Positions 1 to 12,033 of a stretch of 64,000 bases of DNA are shown in pieces. Source of the DNA: Asterochloris sp. CNOR1. Taxonomy: Eukaryota > Chlorophyta > Trebouxiophyceae > Trebouxiales > Trebouxiaceae. The notes beneath the pieces are model-generated. The model was not told the origin of the DNA and searched no databases. It worked only from the letters and a program-made list of their open reading frames with translations. The position numbers and the translations under genes were made by a program. Every line of letters starts with the position of its first letter. The stretch's first letter is position 1. Location: contig OZ017747.1 of NCBI GenBank assembly GCA_963969365.1, positions 4,030,001 to 4,094,000 on the forward strand, in the 5' to 3' direction.

Positions 1-2322
1 TAGACTGCCCTCCCACCTTCACCATGTACGCCTTTGACGCCGCTGTCAATGATGCTCAAGTGATAACCGTGCCCCGCCGGGAGCACTTCCAGTTGGACGT
101 GGCAGGTGAACCGATGCTGTGGCCAGCTTGCTTCTGCTGGGCCCACATGGCCCTTGCGCAGTTGTCATGCCACTCATTCAATCTGGCGCGTGCGGGATGA
201 CTAAGCTATGGTGCAGTGCCTCATGACCTCTTTGGCAAAGGGAGACTTTGGTCTCACAATTCTTTGTCAAGTGTAAGCTCACCAGGCGTCGCTGCCTGCT
301 GTTGAGCCGTCCTGTCCCCATGAAGCACTGCAGGCACTTTGACATTCAGCCGCAAGCAGGACACATATCAGCTGCTCATGCTGTGCCGTGCCGACCCTCA
401 TGCTCCTCTGCGCAGGCCATGACCTCCCTGTGCTGTGCAGGCATTGCTGGCGCGGTGCTGTGGCGATGCTCCTAAACCGCATTCTCTCCACCTCACTGCC
501 ATCCCTCGCCGGCAAACCCCTGGCCTGCGCAGGCATCATAGCCGCAGGCAGCAGCTCTGGCGGTTTTCCGGCGGTTTTCCCGAGCTATCCCTTGAACCCT
601 GCCAGACCTATGCGGATGTAGCTCTCTGCCCTGTGCAGGCATCACATCAGCAGTGCGGCAGCACCGCCGCAAGGCAGTCTTCCTGACCTCCCCCACACAG
701 GCAGCTAAACAGCTGCCCTGCATTATGTGCAGGCATCACGTCTGCGGTGGAGCTGCACCGCCCTAAGGCGGTCTTCCTGACCTCGCCCAACAACCCTGAC
801 GGCAGCCTCATCGCTGAGGCAGACCTGCTGGCAGTGCTGCGGCTGCCCGTGCTGGTGGTGCTGGATGAGGCCTACATTGAATTTGCAGAGGAGCCCTCGC
901 GCATGGACTGGGTGCAGCTGCATGACAACCTTGTGGTGCTGCGCACCTTCAGCAAGAGCGCGGGACTGGCAGGCATTCGTGTGAGTGGGGTTGTTTCTGG
1001 TGCCTTCTGGGGGCTGGCATGTGGGTGGCTGTTGGGGCGTTGTAGGTGGCATTGCTATACAGCATGGGTGGAAAGGCATGACAAACTGGTGGTGCTGCAC
1101 ACCAGTAACGACATGGTGGTGTCAGCAGGCATCTGGGGGGGTAGTTTGGTGACTGCCTTCTCAGGTACTTTCTCAGATAACTTGGTGAGGCAGCTGGCTA
1201 TCTGGTCAGGCCTGGGCGGGCTTGCAGTGGGTGTTGATGATCCTCACGCGGCCTTGTTGTGCACCAAATCACTACGTGGTGGTCCTGCACACCTTTAGCA
1301 GGAGCGCAGGGCTGATGGAGTGGAGTGAGTGCTTGGCTGCTTGCATAGCATAGCTGGCCTTGGGTAGGTTGCTTTGTCTGGCTCAGTCAGCCGGCCTTGT
1401 TGTAATTCATCAGGTCGCTTTGCAGCGTCTGTGCTGTTTGTAGCCTGCATGAAGGGCGTCACTTGGCTGCCGACATGAGCACCTCAGACTTTCCCGACGT
1501 CAGACTGTCAGCGCTGCTGCTGCTGCTGCAGTCCGCTGCCATAAGGGTCTGAGGACCTTCAAACAGTACTTTCTGGGATCGCGCCCCACTCGTGTCCCCA
1601 GCTTGCCCTGTGCTACTGCTGACTGCTTGAGCATCCGTAACTGCAGGTGGGCTATGGTGCCTTCCCTCTCAGCATTGTGGAGTACCTGTGGCGGGCCAAG
1701 CAGCCCTACAACGTGTCAGCAGCGTCAGAGATAGCAGCATGTGCTGCCCTGACTAATATGTCGTACCTTCAGGTAGGCCTGAAACATGAGTTGACATGCG
1801 ACCATGCAGCCACCACTCTGCTACAGGTCCAGGCAATCATGACAGAAAGTGGTGGCGTGCACTGCCCAGCCCCCATGCAAGTCAGCTACCATCTGTGCAT
1901 AGCAGCTCCCTGCAGGCGGCTCCAGTGCTCCCTCATTGTGCTGGCCTTTCTAGATAGGTTTTGTTTTGCTGGCCTGATGACACTGGCTGATTGTGCTGGG
2001 CGCAGGCAGATGCAGATAGAACTGCGCCTCAGCAATGCGTGCTGTGCTGTAGGACGTGCGGAACAAACTGGTGGACGAGCGGGAGCGGCTGTTCCAGCAG
2101 TTGCGAAGCATACCCTTCTTGCAGCCCTACCCCTCAAATGCCAACTTCATTCTGTGCAAGGTCCAAGCTGGGCAGGATGCCAAGGCCGTTAAAGATGATT
2201 TGGCAAAGCAGGGTGTCATGGTGCGCCACTATGCCAAGAAGGAGTTGAGTGGCTTCATCAGAATATCAGTGGGCAAGCCTGAGCAGACAGAAGTACTGAT
2301 GCAAGCACTGCAGCAACTCTGA
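1..2322 (+). CDS. hisC: Histidinol-phosphate aminotransferase, 3' part (5' end outside window)
   Basis: PLP enzyme converting imidazole-acetol phosphate to histidinol phosphate in histidine synthesis; plastid location is expected in green algae but the N-terminus is outside the window. Exons 1-105, 733-980, 1647-1772 and 2053-2322 join in frame (phases 1, 0, 0, stop). Visible motifs are [15 protein letters not shown] (substrate-side loop), [10 protein letters not shown] (cofactor-binding Asn region), LDEAYIEF (Asp/Tyr for PLP) and [12 protein letters not shown] with the PLP lysine, split from GYGAFP by an intron. The C-terminus ends [12 protein letters not shown]...MQALQQL, as in the family. 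Both longer introns are full of decayed copies of exon 2 ends (see repeats). It converges on the next gene with 94 bp between stop codons. Confidence 0.93.
436..732 (+). repeat. Acceptor ladder in HisC intron 1
   Basis: The 3' splice site plus start of exon 2 (GCAG|GCATCACG...) is repeated upstream. AG|GCAT junctions follow at about 441, 533, 639 and the true 733, spaced 92, 106 and 94 bp. The copy at 639 still reads [15 protein letters not shown] in frame, against [15 protein letters not shown] in the real exon; older copies are more decayed. Confidence 0.85.
1065..1330 (+). repeat. Donor-side copies of exon 2 in HisC intron 2
   Basis: The end of exon 2 ([19 protein letters not shown] followed by GTGAGT) recurs in the intron as decayed copies: near 1073-1130 reading [10 protein letters not shown], and near 1265-1330 reading [14 protein letters not shown] followed by a GTGAGT-like site. 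A weaker copy lies between them near 1170-1230. Confidence 0.75.
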
Positions 2323-2416
2323 TCAGTTTGGATTCAGTAATGATGAAATGCAACAAGAGGCGTTTATGAAATTTCAGTGACCACTCAATACCAGTGCATA
2401 GACAGCCTCACAATTT

Positions 2417-5400
2417 TCACACCATGCCTTGCCAGGACATCAGACCACCAGATTGCTTGTCAAGCAAGTCCCTGATATAGCGAATGGCATTGTCTGACTT
2501 TGGGCCGACCCAAAAGACTTTCTGGCAGCCTCCGCACTGCCAAAAGCGCTGAACTTTTTCCAGAATCTTTGGATCCACCAGGGGCCTCACAGCTTCAACA
2601 GACACTCGGTGAAGGTCTGCGGAATTGCACTGGGAGCACCTTGAAAGGGCAGTGGCCCGATTGTACCTGCAGCCAGCCATTATCTCTGACTGAGACCGCT
2701 GCAGCACTGTAGTACATTGAACAGACTGCTGTAATCCCAGCAGGTGGTGCATTGGTGCTATAAGGTGCCAGTGCTCAGAGCAGAGCATGCACAGATTGGG
2801 TCAGGCAGTGCAGCAGTGCTTGAAGCTGCCAGCGCTCAAACTGGAGCGTGCACAGCAATGTGCCAGGCGGGATGCCGGCAGGAGACTGCTGGCAGGAGAC
2901 TGCTGGCAGGAGACTGCTGGCAGGATTGGAACAAAGCGCCTGAGCAGGCACTGTACATCATCGCTATCAGGCAGATTAGAATTCCACTAGAGCACATGAT
3001 TGATGCCAGAGTGCTGTACATGACATGCTTTCCAGCAAACAGCAGTGAATCTTCATGTGCGTCTCCCTTGGCAGGGTGGCAGCCCACTGTTGCAAATGCC
3101 TGGGCTGCAGCCCTGGGTACCAGAGACAAAGGCTCAGCAGCGCACCTGATGCCAAAGTGCTTTACAACCTCTTCCAGCTGCCCCTGCGCGTCGTCTGTGC
3201 TCAGAAGGAAAAGTGCGCCCAGCCCGGGGCGAGCTGCCAAGCGCTGGTCCCGCGTCACAAACATGCGCCCGTCTGCAGTGGCCTGTGCAATGCAGGCAGG
3301 GACGTGTCTGCGCTGCGTCTCTGGGCTGATGTGCTCTGAGTCCACACCCAGGGACCTGCAGATGAGCAAAGGGGGTTTCAATGACCTGCTCTGCAGGTGT
3401 GAGCTAAGGCACTGCAGGGGCCCAACAGCATGTCAGCCAAGCCAAGGCAGGCAAGCAGGTAGGGCCAGACCCTTAGCATGGCAGCACTAGGGCTGCTGGC
3501 AAGGAGGCTAAGCACATGGGCAATGCCTGCACACAAGGCTCGCCTGATGCAGCACGATGCCTGCATGACTGACTGCAGCAGCGCAGCGCTCGTGCAGCTA
3601 CCAGGGCAGAGGTGCTGCCAGAGTCACAGCTGTGGCTCAAATCAGGCTGGGACCCGTTTGAAATCAAGTCTGCCACTCCCGTGAGACAACAGGTCAGTAT
3701 GTTGAGCCGCGCACCTGAGCCATCTGCAGAGCCTGGCACACATTGTGTCCAGGAGAAAGGTTGGCTTCGCAGGTGTCTGTAGAGGGGCAAGAGCAGGCTG
3801 CAATGTCTCTGCTCCTGCAAATAGCCACTGCAGAGCATCAGCTCGGGAGAGCAGAGCCCCAGGAGTGACAGCGTGCAGTCAACTGGACTCGGCTGCATGC
3901 TGAGTAAGCTTTGCAGCCTCTGGCCGGGAGGCGACATGCTCATCTGCTCGATGCAGCTCATAAGCGCTGAGCTGCCACCTGCCACCTTGACGCAAAGACC
4001 AACAGCACACGCAGAATCATTTCTTACAGTGGTGTCGTCAAGGGCAGCCGGAAACGCACCTGCTGCTTCTGCAGCGCCCTGGGCCACAGGTGCTGCAGAC
4101 CCTCCAGAAACCCTCAGGAGCTGTAGCGGCGTCAGCGCCAGCACAGCAAGGGGCGTCCCAGCCCCACAGAAGAGCACAGAATCCCCAGAGGCATCGTCAG
4201 CAGAGGCACCCAGCTGCAGAGTGGTGGCAGGTAGGCCTGAGGGACCACCGCGTGCATCAGGGCTGATGGCCCCCAGTTGGAGGCCTTCTTCACCTTCGCT
4301 GGGGCTGCCAGTAGGCACTGGGGAGCTGCTGGCGGCCACAAAGCCGGAGTCCACCAGGACACGCACTGGTGTGGCATAGCCACAGGGCGGCATCGTCCCT
4401 GCACAGTGGACGGGCGGCCTGTCAGGATAGCTCTGCGGCAGGCCTCATGCAGCTGCACACTGCCTGCCTGCTGGCAACGCTCAGGTACAGCAACCTCGAC
4501 ACGGGCATTGCAAGGGTCAGGGCCCAGCAATGTCAGAGCTGATGCCCAGCGAGGCACGTCCTAGCAGCCTCACAGCTGATGCCTTGCCTGCTGGATGCAC
4601 CTCAGGCACAGCAGCATCAAGAGAGATGTCGCAGCATGGTCAAACCCTAGAAATCTTATGGCCAATGCATTGCCTGCTGGAAGCAGCTCAGACACAGTCA
4701 CCTTGACAGGTCCTGCACTCGAGGCTCATGCAGGACGCTGACCTTTCTGTTGCCCCAGCAGTCTCAACACCAATGCCTTGCCTGCTGGGAGCAGCCCAGG
4801 CACAGCCATCCACAGACGAAGCAACAGTGACAGGTCAGGGCTCGCTTTGTGTTCTTTCAGTCTTGGCACGGCGTCTCACTGCAGGACTCGGTTTTAGATA
4901 TTTGGATCACCTGGAGCAAAGCCCAGCGCCATGCAGTCCTCAGCTGTGGCCGCCACGACGCTGCGCCTAGAGCAGCCCAGCACGGACGCAACCTGCATGC
5001 AGAGGAGGATGCCTGTCTACAGCATGATCGTGAAGGGTCTACCGCGAAGCTGTGCTCAGGTGGCTGCAGGCAGTGCGCTCCACGAGCCACCCAGAAAGGA
5101 AGCTGCATGAACCTGAGGTCCCAAGCCATGCATGCCACAAAGAGTGGCCATCACAGCAGAGCTGCATACAGAATCCCTGAAGTGTCCCCGGCCCTCAGTG
5201 ACACAGTGCATCAAGACAGGCACCAGCAGATCAGCTGCCTGCACCTATGTAGCGCAGACCCTGCACAGCCAAGCGCTGGCGCCGACACCCCCGCAGCGCA
5301 GCACTGCGCCGGGCCAGGCGCGTTGGGTGGTGCCAGGCTGTGCGACTGCAGAGGGGTGCCCATGCATGGGGGTGTGGCAGTGCCTGTCGGAGGTCCACAC

Positions 5401-8400
5401 GGCGGTCCCCCCTCAGAACGACCAGCAGCGGGCGCCCAAGTACCATGAAGGCCAGGGTCTTTGCAATGCGGGTGGCGGGGCAGTTGAGGGCGGCTGCAGC
5501 CTGGCTGGCTGTTGCGATGCTGCCTGCAGCGGTCAGGAGGAGTGTCTGAGCGCTGGTGCCGCATACAGCTGGCGCGGCAGACCAGCTCGGCTGCGGCTGC
5601 AACTGCAACAAAATGCTTCAAGTGCTGGTCAACCATGCTCTCAACAAGCAGAGCTCAGCATGCTCCACATTGCAGATCAGACACAGCCTGACCTGTTGAG
5701 GGATTCCTGTACACATCCAGGCAAGCCAGTGCATCAGGCAGCGTGGCGGACCCTCACCTGTTCCACCAGGGAGGCAGCGGAGTGCTGCTGACAGGTTGTG
5801 CTGGGCCAAGCACGCTCGTACCCGGGCCAGGCCCCCAGCAGTGCCATCAGTGGCCTGCACTCCACTGACGCCTGAAGCGCAGCCACCACTTCCAGGATGC
5901 AGTGCCGGCCCTGCAGTGGCGCTGGCTGGCTGCCGTGCGCCTGAGCTGCTCTGGCCCTCAGCCAGCTCGGGGCCTGCCTGCCTGTCCAGCCCAGCAGGGT
6001 GCGCCGTTCCTGCCCCGCTCTGCCGCGCCGTGCATGTGCGCAGGGGTTCTGCCTGAGAGGCGGCTCCTGATGCCCCCATCTCAGCATTGCCCGCAGCCAA
6101 GGCATTGGCTGCTGCGCCAGCTGCATGTGCCGTGGCAGCAGCAGCGGCTGCAGTGCCGCCAGCAGCAGATGAAGCCACCGCAGGCGCTCGCCCATAACCA
6201 CCGTCAACATCATCATCGCTATCTGTATCCGGAGTCCCTTCTATAGGCAGCCCTGCCAGCGCTGCCTGCTGGCTGCTGGCACCGTTGGCAGCCGCAGTGC
6301 CCGTGCTGCTGGCCCCGTTGCTGCTTGCAGCAACTTTGCTGAGGTCTGCTGCTGGAGGCTCCGTCTCACCAAACTCCTCTTGCTGTGGCAAATCGCTTGA
6401 CACTACACCGGCCAGACCGTCCCCAGTCCTGCCAACCCCACTGCCAGGCATTCCAGAACTGCTGGTGACGGCCTGGCCAGTGCCTGCTGCAGCCCCAGCT
6501 GCAGGTGGACTGCTGGCAGAACCATTTCCTGCCCGCGTGTGTTCCCCGCTGCCCGCTGCCAAGCCTGGGCCGGTGTCACTGGCACCGCCTGCCCGCCGCT
6601 CAGTCCCGCTGCCCAATGGTGTCGTGCTGCTGCCTGCCTGGCCCCCACTCACATCGCTTGCATGTGGCCCATTCCCGCGGCCTGCTGAAGGTCTGCCAGG
6701 CGGCCCGCCAGGCCAGGCGAAGGTGAAGGCCTGCAGCTGCTGAGGCAGCAGGCAGCCCGGCCCACTGCTGAGGTGGCGGTGGACTTGCACAGCCACATGG
6801 GCATCCAGTGCGGCATAGTGCAGCTGTTTGGGGCTCAGTGGGCGAGTCTCCCAGTCCGAGCACTGCAGGCAGTAAGGTGGTCGGTCGGTCTAGATGCTGG
6901 TGAATATCTGAACTGCTGAGTTGGAGCGCAGGCTACCGGCAGCAGCAGCAGGCGAGAGTGGGGGCTGCCTGGCAGACCGGGCAAAGACCTGCCTGCATGG
7001 CCTTATTGAGCGGCTTGCCCAGGATGCTGGCTGCAATGGTGGACAGGCCCACAGCATTCTTGGAGCCGCCACGCCCGGCCGGCAGATTGTGCAGCCGGGC
7101 AAAGGCCAGCCAGGGCCCCTTCAGGTCCAGCAGGCGCTCCGCGTGTCTGAAAGCGGACATGCCAGGGTAGGAAGCCCTCAGGGTTTTCAGGTCTGAGGCC
7201 AGGCCACATCCCAGCTTGACTGCCTGGAAGCAGGAGTGCATGGAGTTCATGTGGTGCAGATGCCACCAGGATAACAGCAGGTAGAGCAAGAGACATTAGA
7301 CCAACCAGCTGTCTACCAGATAGAGCGATCACCTGGGTGCTCTGCAGCAGGCAGCTGAGGAGAGTGTCCAGCGCGGGCTCTGGGTTGAGAGCCACCAGAT
7401 CAAAGATGAAGACATGGGTCGCGGACGCCACCTGCAGGCATTTGCCAGGGAGTTAGAATGAGGGTATGCTGCTGAAAAGCAGCAAAAGCACGCAGCTCCT
7501 TGGAGACTGAGCATGTGGGTGCTCGTCAGGGAACGCTGTGCTTTGCAACAGGCACAAAATGGAAGCAGGGACGCCGTGTATGATGCCTGATGCAAATCCG
7601 CCAAGACGTGAGGCAAGGCGTGTGGCACCTGCAGGATGCTGGCCTTCTGGCCGCCCCCTCGGCTGCCAGTGGGCCTCCATTCCACATCGATGCCCAGAGC
7701 TTCAGCCGAGCTCAGCACAGCCGCCGCCCTGCACAGCACAACATCAGAGAGCTGTTTTTCATCCCCCAACACAAAGGGGTGCATGTCCAGGACCGCACTC
7801 GCAGCAGCAGCCCTGCACACAGCAGCAGCAGGATGGCTCTTCAAGAAACTCACACCAGATGCATCCCTGATCAGTCTCCAAGCTGCAGTTCATGTTGGTA
7901 CAAGCCGAGCAAACAAATCAGCACTGCAAGATGCTAGCTATTGACCTCAGGCAAGTAAGCAAGAACTGCTGCTGGCCTTGGAGGGCTGGCAGGCAGCCGT
8001 CCAACAAAGGACAGCCTCTGCCAGAGGGATGGCTGCAGCTTCGGGAGGCTGCTCTTGCTTCTCAACACCCGCAGCGCCTCCATCAACTGAATAAACAGAG
8101 TCGGGCAGTGCAAGACCCAAGACTGAGTGTCTCCCTTCCCACAAGCAGCGCTGCTCACAAGGTGCACAGCTCTCAGCCAGCAGGCGCAGCTGCAGGGTTT
8201 CACCAACACGCAACTCCCAGAAGGGCCCCTCACCTCTCCACACCAGCAGCGCTGTCCACGAAATGCACAGCCTCAGGGACGAGAGGTAGCTGCAGGTACT
8301 GCTGCCGCTCCAGCTCCTCGTGGGCAGCCAGCTCTGCTGTGCTGACAGCCACCAGGGATGGGTCCAGCCCAAACTGGGCCCTGCACTCCTCGGCTTTCAC

Positions 8401-11400
8401 CATCTGGCCGGCGATCACCATCGCCTTCACGAGAGATTCCTGCACGACACGTGCAGCGCTGTCTGGGCACAGGTGGTGTCTGCTGTGGGCAGCTGCAGGG
8501 CTGCCTCAGCAGAAGTCCTTTTGCCCAGACAGGACTGGCATATGTTAACATGGCATGCCCTAATGAACATGTATGCTGACGCGGGCACCGAAGAGCACCA
8601 GCACATGTGCTGTCTGATGGAGATTGCTTTGCCACAGCAGACATACCTGCGGGTGATGTGTGCAGCAGAGGTCGGGAGAGGTGCCCTGGCAGCTGCAGAC
8701 ATTGTGTGGCAGGCCAGACGGGGATGTGCTTCACAGCCTCTGTGGCTTGGGCAAGCTCAGAGCCAGTCTGCACATCAAGCGAGCTCAGGCACTGCCTCTC
8801 TGGTAAGCACGCCAGCAGCTGGCTGCTCACAAGTGGAGTTGAGCAGCAGGGACCCACCTGCAGGCTGCGGTCCTGCCCCACAAAGGTGGCTGCGATGTCG
8901 AATTGCTCCCTTTCCACCAGTCTGGCCAGAGTCCTGCTCTTGTAGAGACTATCGATGTCTGGAAATTCCTGCAGCATGGTAGTTGTCACTTCTTAACGTC
9001 GGCACTTCACCATGCAAGCACTGGCAATCAGCACTGTGTGCTTGGTACATCCGCCCTTGGACACCGATAGCTCAGCAAGCAGATACCAGGCATAAAGCAA
9101 TTGGAGCTTGCTGCCCCACCAAGATGGGCCCACCCCACTTGAGGCAGAACCTGCTGCAGCCCCCAATACAACTCCTGGCAGGCTCCCCCCACTTCCCCTT
9201 TGCATTGTCTCAGTCCTTTCAGAAGCGGCCTTGTTTGAGTAACCAGCCTGCTTCACAGAAAGCACCACCCAGTCCCCACAGACGCCAACAAGACCCACCT
9301 CATCCTGACTACTGCAGATTGCCAAATTCGGTCTCCACAAGCTGCCACCCCAGGCGCCCCATCAGCCTGACAGCCTCCCCTGTCCACGCAGTGCAGAGTT
9401 CAGTGACAAACCCCACCTCACCTGAGGGAGTGCCCCACTCCCCAACCCTGCGCCACCTGCTGCAGCCCCATGTGCCCCATCAGCAGTGCAGCCTGACTTC
9501 AAGCAGGCCACCTGTTGCAGGGAACCCCTTACCATCTTGAGCGACCCCAGGCGCCCGACCTGCTGCAGCGCCGTGCGCCTGCCCAGCCTCACGCTCCACA
9601 TGCTGCACAGCCACCGAGGTCTTGCAATACCTCAAATTCACCTGCTGCGGCCCGCGCTTGCCCAGCCTCAGACCCCAAATGCCGTGCAAACACCTGCAGG
9701 CCTTCCCTCGGCCCCCACCTGCTGCAGCCTCAGGCGCTTGACCAGCCTGACAGCCTCCTTCAGGCGGTCCACCTCCATGCAGAAGGCCACCAGCGCCACC
9801 TGCTGCCCGTGAGCCAGCGTGGCAGCCCAGCGCTCAGCTAGGCCCTGCTGCCCATCGACCACCAGGCCTTGCAGCACGGCTGCCTGGTCTATGTGTGCAG
9901 CCAGCTCCTGCACAGGCAGTACATGGCTTGTGACTGCACAATCTTCTGGCAGCAGGTGCAGGAAGACCGCCTGGTCTATGTCCAGGATCAGCTGTTGCAA
10001 ACAAAGCTGCGGCTTGCTTTTCAAGGCCTTGAAGTGCAATGATTGGCCCGATGTACATAAGCAGCCAGCTTCTGCACAGAAGCAGCACAGCTGCATGTTT
10101 GCAGTACCTCCCCTGACTTCTGCAGCTGAGCCTGGCGGCTCAGATAGCCAAGAGGACAGTTGACCACGACAGATGCTGCACAAAGTGATGCCAGTCGAGG
10201 GCATCTCACTGCCATTCAACTCCATGCTGCAGTGTGGCCTGATGCACCAGCTCACCGGAAACTGTATTGTCAGAGTGACCAGGGGGACCAGCCACTGGTT
10301 CGAATCCTGGAGGCTGACTGCAAAGTTGATGAGAGCCTGCTGGCTGGGGACATCCTCGACGCGCAGCTCAAAGCTCTGCATGACCTGAAAGGGCGACGCA
10401 TCGAGGCTCAGGAAAGCTGGGAGGAGTCAGGCATGCGCCAGACATTAGTTGACAAGCAGAATACGGGGCAGTGCTGTGTTGTGCAGCTCTACGGTGCAGA
10501 GGATTTGTGGCATGGTGCCTGCATAGAAGCTGGTCAGCCACGCTTGGCAGCGCCACTTGTCCTGCTGCAAGGCTCACATGTGTGTTGCGACAGAGTTGCT
10601 GCCCAGATTGTGGGCCACTTGAAGGAATGGCGCCAAATGAGCAAGCTTGCCCCAAGAAGTGGTAGACTGGTGGCCAATGCTAAGATCCGCACCTTTATGG
10701 CCAGCCGAGCGTGCTGTGGCTGCATGCAGCGAGCAAACAGCTGCCCGGCTGCCCCACGGCTCTCGTTGATAGCCTGAGGATGTAGATGGCCCACAGTGGG
10801 CACAATCTCTAGCAGGAGGTGGTTGACCGCTGCCATGGTGCCAGCAAGCTCCTCTGCGCGTGGCTGCTCGGCATCCAACATGTTGTGTTGAATGGCGCTG
10901 CATATGAACTGCATTGCCTGCCCAGGATCGGTCTGCAGTTATGGGCAGAAGGTTAAGCTACCATGGCAGGGATCAACAGGCAAGCATCATATGATGTGCA
11001 TGCGCACCTGGGTAAAGCAGTATGCCTGCAGGCCTCGCTGTAGGATCTTGAAGTGGTTGGTGCCCCCCTGCAACTGGGTACACAGCTCATGCAGGAAGGT
11101 GGGCACGTCATTGTCGTTGACTTGCTGCCTTAAGGCCTCCCAGTGGACTGCATGGTCCACTTCAACACTCATGACGGCCCGGATCCTGTTGAGGGCCAAT
11201 ACACAAAGTCGCTGTGACTAAGCTCAGCTTGACCTAGCTTCAGGATCAGATCCGTGTTCCTGCCAACAAAGGTTTGTGTCTCTGCCCATTGTAGACCATG
11301 AAGCAACTTCCACGGTTGTCAGGGCAGTGTCAACAGCACCAGCAGCCATGCTGCCTGCCCAGGCTCCATGGTATGCACGGCAGAGGCACCATTCCTGTAC

Positions 11401-11818
11401 AGCAGCTGCAGCAGCAGCAGCAGCGCCAGTGCCTTTGTGCGAGGTCCCAGCAGAGCAGGACTCTTCATAAAGTCAGGGCTGCAGCTGCAGCAGAGCAGGC
11501 TCCTCCAGCTGCAGTGCAGGCTGACGAGCAGGTGTGTTGCCTACAGGCCCTTGCATGCACCATCAAGGGGTTTGCCCACAGGTGTCCTGCATATGCCATG
11601 CAGCCTCCGCCTGGCAACACTTGGACCCTCAAACTCAGACTTTGGGGTGCTTCTGGCCGCAAATGCTGGCAGCACTGTACATCCTGGCTGCTGCAGAGCT
11701 CCCGCAGCGGCGCCCTCACAGCAGACATAATGGCCAGTGTAATGGTCAACACAACATTTCGCTCAGTGTCCAGCATTCCGTCAATTGCAACATGCTGCTC
11801 AATGCTCATGAATGCCAT
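2417..11818 (-). CDS. Mut-7/EXD3-type exonuclease fused to YbaK deacylase and Mut7-C domains
   Basis: Predicted RNA/DNA 3'-5' exonuclease with an added tRNA-editing-type domain. N-terminal alpha-helical exons lie at 11818-8230 (probable start MAFMSIEQHVAIDGML; order there is approximate). The DEDD exonuclease follows: an exon ending at 7629 with GIDVEWRP, then 7431-7333 (FIFDLVAL), 7223-6993 (KLGCGLASDLKTLR) and 6862-5758, which begins CSDWETRPLSPKQLHYAALDA and continues as a linker of over 300 Gly/Ala/Ser-rich residues, ending LARVRACLAQHNLSA. YbaK-like exons are 5523-5384 (RIAKTLAF, VVLRGDRRVDL), 4992-4911 (VAATAEDCMALGFAPG) and 4398 to about 3990 (TMPPCGYATPVRVLVD, VLFCGAGTPLAVLALTP). Mut7-C exons are 3776-3715 (TFLLDTMCARLCRWLR), 3355-3146 (RMFVTRDQRLA) and 2666-2417, with C..C plus WQCGGCQKVFWVGPK zinc ligands. 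All phases from 7431 to 4911 and from 3776 to 2417 agree. A split into separate genes is possible but less likely. Confidence 0.8.
2876..2934. repeat. 14-bp minisatellite in the last intron of the Mut7-C gene
   Basis: About four perfect copies of GGCAGGAGACTGCT in direct tandem order, inside the intron between exons 3355-3146 and 2666-2417. Confidence 0.92.
4455..4850. repeat. Diverged tandem repeat in the YbaK-region intron
   Basis: The word TTGCCTGCTGG, followed by a similar (A/G)CAGCTCAGGCACAG stretch, recurs near 4466, 4583, 4667 and 4772. This gives four copies of a roughly 85-120 bp unit within the intron between exons 4992-4911 and 4398. Copies keep short open reading but do not match the YbaK family, so they are taken as intronic. 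Confidence 0.7.
9340..9719 (-). repeat. Donor ladder after a helical exon of the Mut-7 gene
   Basis: On the minus strand the exon end EAVRLVKRLRLQQ|GTGGGG (donor at 9719/9718) is followed by further CTGC(A/G)GCAG|GT sites at about 9641, 9560, 9511 and 9455. Each is preceded by a decayed copy such as VRLGRRTALQQ or LRLGKRGPQQ. Spacing is about 50-80 bp. Confidence 0.8.
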
Positions 11819-12033
11819 CGTCTCACCACATAACAAAGTCAAACACCATCGCCAGCAGTCCTGCAGGCAGAGCGGCGGCCGGCGGGCACGCCCTTTGGGC
11901 ACAGTAACGCACAGTCCATACTGCAGACCTTTGCGGACCACTGTCCCATGCCATGCAACCAGGTCGACAGCCTGGCAGAGTGCAGTTGGCACCACATGCC
12001 AACATGCAGAAGTCCTTGTGTGCTGCCCTGCAG

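Noticed and set aside
3873-4379. Plus-strand frame of 168 codons
   Set aside because: Antisense to the minus-strand YbaK exon with recognisable family motifs; no family match in the plus frame.
4455-4850. Minus-strand copies such as VKVTVSELLPAG as YbaK exons
   Set aside because: A better exon (4992-4911) matches the family and satisfies both phases; the copies do not.
5796-6743. Long plus-strand open frames opposite the exonuclease linker
   Set aside because: They are antisense shadows of the GC-rich, low-complexity 1105-nt exon, which keeps phase with flanking domain exons.
8982-9540. Pro/Ser-rich plus-strand frame as a secreted protein
   Set aside because: It is the complement of the donor ladder in the exonuclease gene and lacks a signal peptide or splice support.
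10285-10320. GGTTCGAATCC, a tRNA T-loop-like motif
   Set aside because: The T stem pairs poorly, no acceptor stem or anticodon arm fits around it, and the minus strand here reads as exonuclease-gene coding sequence (VSLQDSNQWL).
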